Positions 39,000 through 48,372 of a stretch of 64,000 bases of DNA are shown here, in pieces. The notes under the pieces are model-generated. The model did not search any database. It had not been told where the DNA came from and saw only the letters and a program-made list of their open reading frames with translations. The position numbers and the translations under genes were made by a program. Source of the DNA: Nostoc sp. UHCC 0302. GTDB lineage: Bacteria > Cyanobacteriota > Cyanobacteriia > Cyanobacteriales > Nostocaceae. The stretch's first letter is position 1. Each line of letters starts with the position of its first letter. The stretch spans positions 1,552,501-1,616,500 of the forward strand of contig NZ_CP151099.1 in assembly GCF_038096175.1 (NCBI RefSeq), read 5' to 3'.

Positions 39000-40163
39000 T
39001 TAGCTTAGTAATCGCTGCCAAGTTAGTTCTTTTGTAGCTTTATTCCAATGCCAACGTAATAAATTAGCAGGTTGATTTGAAGTAATGCCTGGTAAACCAA
39101 TTGCTTGTCTAGGAGCATCCGTAGCTAACATAATCGCAGTTTCCACGTCGCAAATTCCCCTCTTCACCAAATTCTGCACTCCAACCAATAAAGGTAAAGT
39201 CGTCCCTGATAAAGTGCCATCAGGCAATCGTGCTGTGCCATCATTTACTTCAATTTGTCGGCTATCCCAAGGATACACCCCATCGGGTAATCCTAAAGGA
39301 GCAAGGGCATCGCTAACCAGAAAAAGCCCTTGCTTGTACTCACTGGCGCGGAGTAAGATTTGTAGCATCGTAGGTGAAACGTGCTGACCATCCGCAATAA
39401 AACCACACATCACATCAGGATCAATTATGGCTGCACCTAATAACCCTGGTTCCCGATGATGTAATGGTGGCATAGCGTTAAAAGCGTGGGTTACCATTGT
39501 TGCACCCAATTCAAAGGCACGTCTTGCTTGAGCTGCTGTGGCTTGCGAATGTCCTAAACTCACCGTGATACCCAAGGTACGCAAATATGGAATTACTACA
39601 CCAGTGGGATCTAACTCCGGTGCTAAAGTGATGACTTTTACAAGCGTTGCATAATCGCCCAGAACCCGTTTTACTTCCTCAATTGTTAGGGGTAACAAAT
39701 ACTCTGCTGCGTGTGCGCCGCGCTTTTGGAAATTTAAAAATGGGCCTTCTAGATGTACTCCGAGAATCTTCGCTCCTGCTTGTTGATTAGGGAAAACATC
39801 TGCTATGACAGCTAGCGATCGCTGTATATTTTCTATAGAAGTTGTCACTAATGTCGGTAAAAATCCATCTACCCCGACATCCCATAAGAATTGGGATATT
39901 TTTGGGAGCAGATGAGCATTTTCTGTGTTTAAATCAGGAAATGCTAATCCTAACGCCCCGTTAATTTGTAAATCGACACCGCCCAAAGAAATCCAATCAC
40001 CTGCAACATCCAGTTGGGTATTACGGCTGTGTGCTTCTACTGTTGTCATTGGCAAGATTTGCTCAATTATGCTCTCTTGATTCACTAAGAGCATCTGCAA
40101 ATCCTTGTAACCAGGAACTCTAGCATTAATAATATCTACGGTACTTTGTGCTGCTTTGCTCAT
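39000..40163 (-). CDS. nagA: N-acetylglucosamine-6-phosphate deacetylase
   Basis: 387 aa from the ATG at 40163 (a frame 21 codons longer exists, without family similarity). Amidohydrolase fold: GGVDLQINGALG near the N terminus, HLEGPFLNFQKRGAH (metal-binding Glu), SLGHSQA (His), MVTHAFNAMPPLHHREPG (His), LVSDALAPLG (catalytic Asp). Removes acetyl from GlcNAc-6-P in amino-sugar and peptidoglycan recycling. Divergent from purE with a 148-bp shared promoter region. Confidence 0.92.
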   Translation of the reverse strand: MSKAAQSTVDIINARVPGYKDLQMLLVNQESIIEQILPMTTVEAHSRNTQLDVAGDWISLGGVDLQINGALGLAFPDLNTENAHLLPKISQFLWDVGVDGFLPTLVTTSIENIQRSLAVIADVFPNQQAGAKILGVHLEGPFLNFQKRGAHAAEYLLPLTIEEVKRVLGDYATLVKVITLAPELDPTGVVIPYLRTLGITVSLGHSQATAAQARRAFELGATMVTHAFNAMPPLHHREPGLLGAAIIDPDVMCGFIADGQHVSPTMLQILLRASEYKQGLFLVSDALAPLGLPDGVYPWDSRQIEVNDGTARLPDGTLSGTTLPLLVGVQNLVKRGICDVETAIMLATDAPRQAIGLPGITSNQPANLLRWHWNKATKELTWQRLLS

Positions 40164-40311
40164 CACTTCACGAGAAAATATCTGAATATGACCCGATTTT
40201 AGATGTAATTTATGCCAATTAATCAAGCAAAGCTAGGCCAATAGATGAGATGATGAACGACATCAGCCACCTTTAATACTTGGCTCTAACAATTTTTAAT
40301 TTTTAATTATT

Positions 40312-40830
40312 ATGACTCCTCTGGTTGGCATTATTATGGGCAGCGATTCGGATTTGCCCACTATGAAAGACGCGATCGCAATTTGTGACGAATTTGGTGT
40401 ACAAAATGAAGTGGCGATCGTTTCAGCCCATCGTACCCCAGAACGCATGGTGCAATATGCTAAACTTGCCCACCAACGTGGCATTAAAGTAATTATCGCT
40501 GGTGCTGGTGGTGCTGCTCATCTCCCCGGTATGGTAGCATCTCTCACGCCTCTGCCTGTGATTGGCGTTCCTGTACCCACCCGTAATTTGCAAGGCGTTG
40601 ATTCTTTGTATTCGATTGTACAGATGCCAGCGGGTATCCCAGTGGCAACAGTAGCAATAGGTAATGCCAAAAATGCTGGTCTTTTAGCTGTGCAAATTCT
40701 TGCAACTGGGCAACCAGAATTACTAGAAAAAGTGCTGCAATATCGCCAAACTTTATCTGAATCGGTGTTAGCAAAGCAAGCAAAACTAGAACAAATCGGT
40801 TATGAAGAATATTTACAACAGATGCTCTAG
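40312..40830 (+). CDS. purE: N5-carboxyaminoimidazole ribonucleotide mutase
   Basis: 172 aa. Class I PurE of purine synthesis, converting N5-CAIR to CAIR. Signature residues: [12 protein letters not shown] (GSDSD), [10 protein letters not shown] (catalytic His), [15 protein letters not shown] and [10 protein letters not shown]. Length is normal. A remnant of an ammonium transporter gene begins immediately after its stop. Confidence 0.95.
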   Translation: MTPLVGIIMGSDSDLPTMKDAIAICDEFGVQNEVAIVSAHRTPERMVQYAKLAHQRGIKVIIAGAGGAAHLPGMVASLTPLPVIGVPVPTRNLQGVDSLYSIVQMPAGIPVATVAIGNAKNAGLLAVQILATGQPELLEKVLQYRQTLSESVLAKQAKLEQIGYEEYLQQML

Positions 40831-40837
40831 TAATCCG

Positions 40838-41032
40838 ATTGGGATCGCAGCCTTTTTGGTATTCTTCATGAATGCTGGTTTTTGTATGCTAGAAACCGGG
40901 TTCTGCTGCCAGAAAAACGCTGTCAAAGTTCTTACTAAAAACTTGATTGTGTTTGCTCTCGCCACAATCTCTCTGAATTTCTGCTTGGCGGAAGCCGCCG
41001 CTCAGAGTTATACCTTTATTCTTACTTATTAA
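40838..41032 (+). pseudogene. Ammonium transporter (amt) remnant
   Basis: Right after purE the frame reads [20 protein letters not shown] then [14 protein letters not shown], a clear match to the first conserved helices of Amt/AmtB transporters (normally [27 protein letters not shown]). About 45 residues are preserved; the frame then loses similarity at 40972 and stops at 41032 within the end of the convergent MFS gene. There is no N-terminal signal peptide and no remaining body of the protein, so this is a deletion remnant. Confidence 0.85.
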
Positions 41033-42227
41033 CTTCTGTGTTTCTTTGCGTTTCAAAAATACTACTCCCTGCAATGCAAATTCCAGCTAGCAAAAAAGTT
41101 AATGTACACCCAATCGCACCACCAAAAGATGTCATTCCTTGCTGGTGAGGAAACACTACTGCAAACAAACTCATCGCTAAAGCGAATCCACCAAAATACG
41201 TCCCAATTCCTAATCCTGACCAGCGTTGAGACACTAGCTCTAAAGCAAAAGGAATTGCCCCGTTAATAATTAGACTAAAACCTGCGACTATTAATAATAT
41301 TAGAGGAATTTGTGCGCCCACAGATACCATTACCAGTAACGAGGAAATGGTTGCACAGATACCAGTTAACATTGCTGAATGGTTACCAATTTTAACTGCT
41401 AAGGCTCCAGCGGGGATGCTTGCAAAAGCGATCGCTAATCCAATCCATACCATCGGCACATCGATATTATCAGTACTAAACTGTACTTTTAACAGCTTGC
41501 CCAAGACATCCATCAGAAACCGGATACCCCAGGCTAGACTAAAACCAGTTGTCAAAATCAAAGCTAATTTTAGTAAAGGTAACTTGACTGTATCTGCTAG
41601 GTGTTTATCAACTGGGGTTTCAGGAGGATTGACTAACCGCAAGACAGCCGCAGCCCCCAGCAGCACAAAAGAAGCAATCGCAAAAGTCAAAACTGGCCCT
41701 AAGCTGAGAAGAAACTTAGAGGCAACTGGTTTAAAAGCCCCGATAACACCACCGACTAAAGTCACAAAACTTCCTGCCAAGGGTAACTCAGCTGGTGCTG
41801 CATACATTCCCAATAGACAAATAGCTGGAGAACGAAATACTGTCATTGCCAATGCCCAGGCTACCAATGTGATTGGTAGTAGCGAGCGAATCACGGTAGT
41901 TGGTGGGATAAATATCACAATACATGGTATTGCAATAAACAAAGTCGCTGCCAGAATCACACCTGACGAGATAAAGGGAAAACGACTTCCTACCCAGCGC
42001 CTAGCTTGATCCGAAAGTCCACCCATCAGTGGTTCCATCACCGCAGCCAAGGCATTTTCAAATATCAGCAAGCCAATTGCTAACGAGGCGGGAAAACCAA
42101 ATAGAGTTAAAAGTTGGGGTACATATAGGTTATAAATCAACCAAGCGAGAGTAATTGCCCCCTGCACAACTGCCAATGCCGAAACTTGTACCCAGAGAAT
42201 ATTGTAATGAGATTTTGAGGTAGTCAT
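41022..42227 (-). CDS. MFS transporter, SLC45/sugar-type
   Basis: 401 aa with 11-12 hydrophobic segments. The segment [20 protein letters not shown] between helices 2 and 3 is the loop signature of major facilitator proteins (G-x-L-S-D...GRR-like), in the style of glycoside/sucrose-type carriers. The substrate is unknown. Its 3' end overlaps the amt remnant by 11 bp. Confidence 0.8.
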   Translation of the reverse strand: MTTSKSHYNILWVQVSALAVVQGAITLAWLIYNLYVPQLLTLFGFPASLAIGLLIFENALAAVMEPLMGGLSDQARRWVGSRFPFISSGVILAATLFIAIPCIVIFIPPTTVIRSLLPITLVAWALAMTVFRSPAICLLGMYAAPAELPLAGSFVTLVGGVIGAFKPVASKFLLSLGPVLTFAIASFVLLGAAAVLRLVNPPETPVDKHLADTVKLPLLKLALILTTGFSLAWGIRFLMDVLGKLLKVQFSTDNIDVPMVWIGLAIAFASIPAGALAVKIGNHSAMLTGICATISSLLVMVSVGAQIPLILLIVAGFSLIINGAIPFALELVSQRWSGLGIGTYFGGFALAMSLFAVVFPHQQGMTSFGGAIGCTLTFLLAGICIAGSSIFETQRNTEVNK

Positions 42228-42341
42228 CAGGGGAGTAGAGGAGTAGACGGCAGAAGTCAGAAGTCAGGAGTCGGAAGTTATTCCCCTTGTCCCTCTTATC
42301 CTCCTTATGTCCCTCATCCTCTTCATCCCCCTCATCCTTAC

Positions 42342-43514
42342 TTAATACTCTGGAACTGACGAATCAACTTCCCGACTCCAAGCGGTGATTCCGCCTTTGA
42401 CGTTCGTACCATCAATCCCGGCTTCCTTGAGGATGCCGAGAGCTTTTGCCGATCGCCCGCCCATCTTACAATGAGCAATCAAGCGGTGACCGTTTAATAT
42501 TTCCTTCACTTTGGCAACGCCATTCCCATTTTCAATCTCTGGTAAGGGAACCAACACTGAACCAGGAATCTTAGCTATGTCGTACTCATTGGGGTTACGA
42601 ACATCTAGCAGTACAAAATCTTTTGCACCACTATCAAGTAATTCCTTCAACTCTGTGACAGTCATTTCTTCAATTGCCATCTGCTGTTTCGCCTCCTCTG
42701 CCTTAGCTTGTGGGATACCGCAGAATTGTTCATAATCTATCAGCTTTTCAATTACTGGGCGGATAGGATTGGGACGCAGTTTCAACTCCCGGAATTTCAT
42801 TTCTAAAGCATTATATAGCAACAACCGTCCACTCAAGGTGTTGCCCTGTCCCAGAATAATTTTTACCGTTTCTGTTGCCTGGATTACACCAATAATTCCT
42901 GGCAAAATTCCCAGTACGCCGCCTTCTGCACAGGAGGGAACCATTCCTGGTGGTGGTGGTTCTGGGTAAAGGTCACGATAATTTGGCCCATCTTCGTAGT
43001 TGAATACAGTGGCTTGCCCTTCAAAACGGTAAATTGAACCGTAGACGTTAGGTTTGTTTAACAATACGCAAGCGTCGTTAACTAAATATCTAGTGGGGAA
43101 GTTATCAGTACCATCCACAACGATATCGTAAGGTTGGACGATTTCCAGGGCGTTTTCAGAAGTGAGACGAGTTTCATGCAGATCAACCTGGCAATAAGGA
43201 TTAATCTCCAAAATTCTCTCTTTTGCTGATTGAATCTTGGGTTTACCCACCCAAGATGTGCCGTGAATTACTTGCCGTTGTAAGTTAGAAGTATCGACGA
43301 CATCAAAATCAACAATACCGATGCGACCGACACCCGCCGCGGCGAGATATAACAACAGCGGCGCACCTAATCCACCTGTACCGATACACAGAACACTGGC
43401 AGCTTTTAGGCGTTTCTGTCCTTCTAATCCCACTTCCGGTAAAATTAAGTGCCGGGAGTAGCGTTCGTAATCGTCTTTTGTCAACTGGATTTCATCCAGA
43501 TTGGGATTGAGCAT
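42342..43514 (-). CDS. moeB: ThiF/MoeB adenylyltransferase with rhodanese domain
   Basis: 390 aa. Residues about 15-260: E1-like adenylyltransferase, with ERYSRHLILPEVGLEGQ, GTGGLGAPLLLYLAAAGVG and VVDGTDNFPTRYLVND. The C-terminal ~110 residues are a rhodanese domain (LLDVRNPNEYDIAKIPGSV, active-site Cys in LIAHCKMGGRSAKAL). These proteins activate small sulfur-carrier proteins (MoaD, ThiS, CysO) and load them with sulfur. The next gene upstream on the same strand encodes a JAMM peptidase, a common partner for cleaving such carriers. Confidence 0.92.
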   Translation of the reverse strand: MLNPNLDEIQLTKDDYERYSRHLILPEVGLEGQKRLKAASVLCIGTGGLGAPLLLYLAAAGVGRIGIVDFDVVDTSNLQRQVIHGTSWVGKPKIQSAKERILEINPYCQVDLHETRLTSENALEIVQPYDIVVDGTDNFPTRYLVNDACVLLNKPNVYGSIYRFEGQATVFNYEDGPNYRDLYPEPPPPGMVPSCAEGGVLGILPGIIGVIQATETVKIILGQGNTLSGRLLLYNALEMKFRELKLRPNPIRPVIEKLIDYEQFCGIPQAKAEEAKQQMAIEEMTVTELKELLDSGAKDFVLLDVRNPNEYDIAKIPGSVLVPLPEIENGNGVAKVKEILNGHRLIAHCKMGGRSAKALGILKEAGIDGTNVKGGITAWSREVDSSVPEY

Positions 43515-43687
43515 AGCAGTAATCTATTGATGTGGAAGAGGGGAATATTAATCCTATCGAAAAACGATATCTATGGTTTGGGGGATTGGGGATTAGCGAT
43601 TAGGAATAAAAACGGAAAAATTATGGAATTTGCTTTGACCTCACCTAAATGTTGGAACATTTTCCCAGTACCCAGTACTCAGCCCAG

Positions 43688-44146
43688 TTAAATTATGTTT
43701 TCAATTGCCTCAGCTTGGAACTGATGAGTATCATCAAGACTCCAGCTTTTGAGTTCTCTAGCTTTGCCGTTTTGGACGGAAACTATTATATACGAGTAGC
43801 CTTGCCAAGCGTATATGCGATCGCATTCTGAGGGTATGGCAGGATGATCGGGATGAGAGTGAAAAATACCAATGATATTCAGCGATCGCACCCGTGCTGC
43901 TTTTTGTGCTTGTAACATAACTAATGGTGCGATCGCATATTGCCGCTTTTTACTTTCTGCTGTGCGATCACCTAGAAAATCATCCGCTATCTCTGTATTC
44001 CAGGCATTTTCTGTTGGCATTACTTCTACCACAGTTTTGCCCTCACTAGCTAGATAACCTAAAATTATACCGCAACACTCTTCGGGATAAGTACTTTCGG
44101 CGTGGGTACGGATGGCTTGCAAGTGTTCTTCGTTAAGTCGTATCAT
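43688..44146 (-). CDS. M67/JAMM metallopeptidase
   Basis: 152 aa. Zn-dependent isopeptidase fold: Glu in YPEECCGIILG near residue 22, and the core HSHPDHPAIPSECD (His-x-His-Pro...Ser..Asp). Bacterial members process C-terminal extensions of ubiquitin-like sulfur carriers. It is read on the same strand and upstream of the MoeB-rhodanese gene, with 173 bp between them. Confidence 0.88.
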   Translation of the reverse strand: MIRLNEEHLQAIRTHAESTYPEECCGIILGYLASEGKTVVEVMPTENAWNTEIADDFLGDRTAESKKRQYAIAPLVMLQAQKAARVRSLNIIGIFHSHPDHPAIPSECDRIYAWQGYSYIIVSVQNGKARELKSWSLDDTHQFQAEAIENII

Positions 44147-44310
44147 CTCTGCGTTTCTAATTTTGGCAACCTACGCGAGCATTTGTAACGACAGTATGAC
44201 AGATATCTTTACTGTTACTAATATTCTATTTTATATGTAAAATTATGTACTTTTGTTCGAATTTTGCATAAATTTATACTATATTTTCTTTTTTAGGAGG
44301 CGAGGTAATT

Positions 44311-44919
44311 GTGAACTATATTCTCAGTATTGTTTCAAAATGCTTAGTATTATTCAAATCAGAAATTGCTACAAAAGACGTTAAGAAGACTTACATAAAT
44401 ACTATCAAGTTAATAATTTTAACAACTACTGCACTATTATCTAGTTCATATTTGCCTAATTCAGTAGCTGTAATAGCTGAGGATAGCCAGGATAAAACTC
44501 AAACATTTGCTGATCATCAATCGAAGCAACTATCTAAAAGTGCCTCTCAAGTAGCATTTTTAAATGGGACTTGGCAAGGAACATATTTATGCGCTCAAGG
44601 TTTAACAAACTTAAAATTAGTGATTGCAGCTAAAAGCACAACTGATATTGATGCTGTTTTTCTATTTTCAGCTCATGCTAGTAACCCAACTGTTCCTTCT
44701 GGTTCTTTTAGAATGAAAGGAATTTATACAATTTTCAATTCACCAGAAATACCTAATACTTTAGAATTAAAAGCTAGTAGCTGGATTTCTCGACCCAGTG
44801 GTTATATAACTGTTGACCTGCAAGGAAATGTCTCACCCTCAGATAAAAAGATGGTTGGGAATGTATTGAATGCTCCCGGCTGTTCTAAATTTGATGTGGT
44901 CAAAGTTCAAGACCCTTAG
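44311..44919 (+). CDS. Secreted protein of unknown function
   Basis: 202 aa from a GTG with AGGAGG 12 bp upstream. An unusually long N terminus leads to a hydrophobic stretch (IKLIILTTTALLSSSYLP) that can act as signal peptide, ending near residue 55. The mature part (about 85-200) is beta-rich: FLNGTWQGTYLCAQGL, LVIAAKSTTDIDAVFLF, and a Cys in APGCSKFDVV that may pair with Cys in YLCAQG. Reminiscent of small secreted lipocalin-like or plasma-membrane associated hypothetical proteins of cyanobacteria. Ends at a strong terminator. Confidence 0.7.
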   Translation: MNYILSIVSKCLVLFKSEIATKDVKKTYINTIKLIILTTTALLSSSYLPNSVAVIAEDSQDKTQTFADHQSKQLSKSASQVAFLNGTWQGTYLCAQGLTNLKLVIAAKSTTDIDAVFLFSAHASNPTVPSGSFRMKGIYTIFNSPEIPNTLELKASSWISRPSGYITVDLQGNVSPSDKKMVGNVLNAPGCSKFDVVKVQDP

Positions 44920-44964
44920 TACCGCAATACGCCTGAGATAAGATAATTTGCACAACCGATAACT

Positions 44965-45012
44965 TCAGTAGAGACATTGCAACGTCTCTACTGAGGATTT
45001 TAATTTTAATAG
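44965..45012 (+). terminator. Rho-independent terminator
   Basis: 11-bp perfect stem TCAGTAGAGAC (44965-44975) / GTCTCTACTGA (44984-44994), 8-nt loop, followed by GGATTTTAATTTTAAT. It lies 45 bp after the secreted-protein stop. The rest of the 324-bp gap to hflX holds nothing else recognised. Confidence 0.75.
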
Positions 45013-45243
45013 TGCGATGCCCCAAACCTCACCTTCGACAATTGTCTAAAATATCAAAATATCTCAAGTACAACACATTTTAAATTTACATTTCTACATC
45101 TTTAAAGACTTTTAGTATTAGACAAACTTTCTTTTGGAGTATTTAATAAGGTTGTTAGATTATTACATTTGGCAGATTAATTTTAATTAAAATAAAGCAA
45201 GTATTAACTGATTGAGATTATATAACATTTCCAAGTTAATATT

Positions 45244-46974
45244 ATGCACAAAGTTTATGGAAATATTCAGGGCATAAAGACGAGCAAACTTAAAGAATTA
45301 CAACAGCTTTACGAAGAGCGACAGCCAGGAGACAGACTAGTTACGCCGGAGTTTGCCCAAGCCTTAGCTGCAATCAGTACAGATATTCATCAACCAGTTT
45401 GTTGTTATATCAATCGACGCGGACAAGTCATTCGAGTTGCTGTAGGTACACCAAGTCAAACCCAAATACCACCGGAAGAATTACCCCGTCACAGCGCAAA
45501 ACGCTTGAGTGGAATTCATTGCCTTACTACTCAATTTACATCAGAACCACCAAGTCAAGCAGCATTGATTGCAATGCAACGCCAGCGGCTAGATGCTCTT
45601 GTTATGTTAAATGTAAGCGATTGCGCGAAGCGCACCAGCAAAGCTGATCGCCAAGCCAAAGAAGGTTTTTTAGCAAACCTTGTTCCTGATTTAGAAACTC
45701 CTTGGATAATTTCACCTCCTCTAAGTTTAGATGACATAACTGAACTAGACTTTGACGATTTAGTTCAGGAATGGGAGAAAGAAATCTCTGAAGCCGGAGA
45801 TGGAATATTATTATCGCAAAAAATTGTATCCGAGCAAGATAGAGTGTTGCTGGTGGGAGTGCAAACAGACAATATCTCTTCCCAACGATTTGAAGATGGA
45901 CTTGGAGAACTTGTGCGTCTGGTAGAAAGTGCTGGGGGAATTGTACTCGACACAATGCGGCAAAAACGCTCTCATCCTCACCCGCAAACAGTTGTTGGAA
46001 AAGGAAAAATTGAAGAAATCACCCTTTTGGCTCAAAAGTTAGGAGCTAATTTGATTGTCTTTGACCGAGATATATCTGCATCTCAAGCCCGTAACTTAGA
46101 AAGCGAAATTGGCATTCGAGTTGTAGACCGCACAGGAGTAATTTTAGATATTTTCGCTCAACGCGCTCGCACTCAAGAGGGAAAATTACAAGTAGAACTA
46201 GCGCAACTCGAATATATGTTACCTCGCCTGCGCGGTCGCGGTCAGGAAATGTCTAGATTAGGGGCGGGGATCGGTACACGGGGGCCGGGCGAAACCAAAC
46301 TAGAGACGGAACGGCGAGTGATTCAGCGACGAATTGCCCAACTACAGCAGGAAGTCAACCAATTACAAGCCCATCGCGCCCGCATCCGCCACCAACGCCA
46401 AGAGCAAGAAATTCCAGTTGTGGCATTAGTTGGTTATACCAATGCAGGTAAATCCACTTTGCTGAATGTGTTAACTAACGCAGAAGTTTACACAGCAGAT
46501 CAACTATTTGCCACTCTCGATCCAACAACCCGCAAAGTGGTAATTACAGAACCAGAAACTCAAGAGCGTAGGACAATTCTGTTAACAGATACTGTAGGAT
46601 TTATTCACGAATTGCCGCCATCGTTAATAGATGCTTTCCGTGCCACCTTAGAGGAAGTAGTTGAGGCAGATGTCTTACTTCATGTCGTGGATTTATCCCA
46701 TCCAGCTTGGGCAAGCCATATTGCTAGTGTGCAAGAAATACTCCAAGATATGCCGACAATTCCAGAAAAAAGTTTGATTGCTTTTAACAAAATTGACCAA
46801 GTAGATAGCGAAACTTTAGCTAAAGTACAGCAAGACTATCCACAAGCTGTCTTTATCTCAGCAACAAAGGGCTTAGGTTTAGAAACTTTAAAGGTGCGAT
46901 CGCTCCAACTAATAGATGAAACCGTTGAGGCAATCCCGGAAGCACAAAACGTAGTTTCCCAAAATTCCTACTAA
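45244..46974 (+). CDS. hflX: GTPase HflX
   Basis: 576 aa. Ribosome-associated GTPase that splits stalled or heat-damaged ribosomes. N-terminal HflX domain (about 200-380, with LVGVQTDN, ARTQEGKLQVELAQLEYMLP and GAGIGTRGPGETKLETERR), coiled coil, then G domain: G1 ALVGYTNAGKSTL, G3 DTVGFIHELP, G4 FNKID, G5 SATKG. The first ~185 residues are a cyanobacterial extension. Around residues 124-137 (45615-45652) a palindromic repeat (TTGCGCGAAGCGCA) has replaced a few residues without breaking the frame. Confidence 0.93.
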   Translation: MHKVYGNIQGIKTSKLKELQQLYEERQPGDRLVTPEFAQALAAISTDIHQPVCCYINRRGQVIRVAVGTPSQTQIPPEELPRHSAKRLSGIHCLTTQFTSEPPSQAALIAMQRQRLDALVMLNVSDCAKRTSKADRQAKEGFLANLVPDLETPWIISPPLSLDDITELDFDDLVQEWEKEISEAGDGILLSQKIVSEQDRVLLVGVQTDNISSQRFEDGLGELVRLVESAGGIVLDTMRQKRSHPHPQTVVGKGKIEEITLLAQKLGANLIVFDRDISASQARNLESEIGIRVVDRTGVILDIFAQRARTQEGKLQVELAQLEYMLPRLRGRGQEMSRLGAGIGTRGPGETKLETERRVIQRRIAQLQQEVNQLQAHRARIRHQRQEQEIPVVALVGYTNAGKSTLLNVLTNAEVYTADQLFATLDPTTRKVVITEPETQERRTILLTDTVGFIHELPPSLIDAFRATLEEVVEADVLLHVVDLSHPAWASHIASVQEILQDMPTIPEKSLIAFNKIDQVDSETLAKVQQDYPQAVFISATKGLGLETLKVRSLQLIDETVEAIPEAQNVVSQNSY

Positions 46975-46989
46975 CCTAAAGAGAGTTAT

Positions 46990-47868
46990 ATGATACCAAC
47001 TATCATTGTTCACGGTGGAGCAAAAACCATCACACCAGAGAAAGTAGCAGCTAATAATGCAGGTTGCACAGCAGCAGCCGAAGCTGGTTGGACAGTGCTA
47101 ATAAACGGTGGGACTGCTGAAGAAGCTGTTGAGGCAGCTATCCGAGTTTTGGAATCTGACCAAACATTTAATGCAGGTTTCGGGGCGGTTCTCAATTCTA
47201 AAGGAGAAGTAGAATTAGACGCAGCAATCATGGAAGGTAGTACTTTAAGTTGGGGAGCAGTAGCAGCTGTTCAACGTGTGCGTCATCCTGTTTCCTTGGC
47301 ACGGAAGATTATGGACACTAAACCCATGCTTTTAGTAGCCCGCAATGCTGAAAGCTTTGCCGCAGATAATGGAGTTGAGATGATTGCCAAAGAAGACTTA
47401 ATTGCCGATGAGTTACAGCAAGAGTGGGAAGAAGAACAAGAAGTTATTGATCGTCCCAACACCATTGGTTGTGTAGCTTTAGATGCTAACGGCACATTAG
47501 TTGCTGGTACTTCAACTGGAGGCATTATGAATCAACCACCTGGTCGCGTTGGTGACAGCGCACTAGTTGGCTCTGGCTTGTACGCTGATAATAAATTTGG
47601 CGGTTGTTCAACAACTGGTGATGGGGAGTCAATTATCCCGGTAGTTTTGGCTAAAACTGCAATTGATTTCTTGACTGGAGACAGACACCCAGACGAAGCG
47701 GCACAAATGGCAATTGACGCTTTAGCATCCAAGGTTAAGGGAGAAGCTGGGTGTATTCTCATAGACCGTCAAGGACGAGTTGGTTGGGCGCATAACTCAT
47801 CAGATATGGCTTGTGCTTATATAACCGCAGGGCAAGATAGAGTAGCTGCGTTTACCAAGCGTTACTGA
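46990..47868 (+). CDS. iaaA: Isoaspartyl peptidase / L-asparaginase
   Basis: 292 aa. Ntn-hydrolase precursor that self-cleaves before the catalytic Thr158 (NTIGCVALD), preceded by the usual acidic linker (EEEQEVIDRP). Substrate-site residues GTSTGGIMNQPPGRVGDSAL and GCSTTGDGE are present. In cyanobacteria this enzyme degrades beta-aspartyl-arginine from cyanophycin and isoaspartyl peptides. It starts 15 bp after the hflX stop and is probably co-transcribed with it. Confidence 0.9.
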   Translation: MIPTIIVHGGAKTITPEKVAANNAGCTAAAEAGWTVLINGGTAEEAVEAAIRVLESDQTFNAGFGAVLNSKGEVELDAAIMEGSTLSWGAVAAVQRVRHPVSLARKIMDTKPMLLVARNAESFAADNGVEMIAKEDLIADELQQEWEEEQEVIDRPNTIGCVALDANGTLVAGTSTGGIMNQPPGRVGDSALVGSGLYADNKFGGCSTTGDGESIIPVVLAKTAIDFLTGDRHPDEAAQMAIDALASKVKGEAGCILIDRQGRVGWAHNSSDMACAYITAGQDRVAAFTKRY

Positions 47869-47893
47869 AGCAGTGCTGAGCCAGGAGTCAGGA

Positions 47894-47952
47894 GTAGAGA
47901 CGCGATTATACTCTTACGAGAAGCCGCTCTTCGAGCGTCTACGCGTCTCTAC
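47894..47952. repeat. Dispersed repeat, inverted relative of 53391-53448
   Basis: 59 bp with near-symmetric ends (GTAGAGACGCG...CGCGTCTCTAC) and CTCTTCGAGCG inside. An inverted copy with about two mismatches is at 53391-53448. A typical Nostoc intergenic repeat. Confidence 0.7.
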
Positions 47953-47979
47953 AGGAGTCAGGGAGCAGGGAGGGCTAGT

Positions 47980-48227
47980 TTAAAAAAAGGGTACTTCAAT
48001 TTTTGTAAGCTGATGCATAAGCAATGTATGCCAACACATTAACAATGTGAGTCGATACATTGCCAATGTAAGTTAATGCATTAACAATGTGAGTCAATAC
48101 ATTGCCAATGTAAGTCGATACATTGCCAATGTAAGTTGATGCATTAACAATGTGAGTCAATACATTGCTAATGTAAGAGGTTGCGTTAAAATCGCACGCC
48201 GATGCAATAGTTATTGTTACTTCCCCT
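47980..48227. repeat. Inverted copy of the 21-bp-array module
   Basis: Between about 48005 and 48177 runs a tandem array of 21-bp units (about eight), each carrying CAATGTAAGT or CAATGTGAGT and a GATGCATTA/GATACATTG variant. This is the reverse complement of the array at 22699-22944. The flanks also match in reverse: TTTTTGTAAGCTGATGCAT on the left and GTTGCGTTAAAATCGCA on the right, so the same module exists twice in opposite orientation. Confidence 0.8.
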
Positions 48228-48372
48228 GCCCCCTATTTGCATCAACCTTAACCTGAAATGGTGTTACGAGGTGCTTTGATGCTTAATTTGATACCAATGG
48301 TAGTTGTATCTTCTTACCAAAGAGAGGTGTTACAGAGAATTTAGAATCGCTATAGTTAAATTTAAACTAGAC

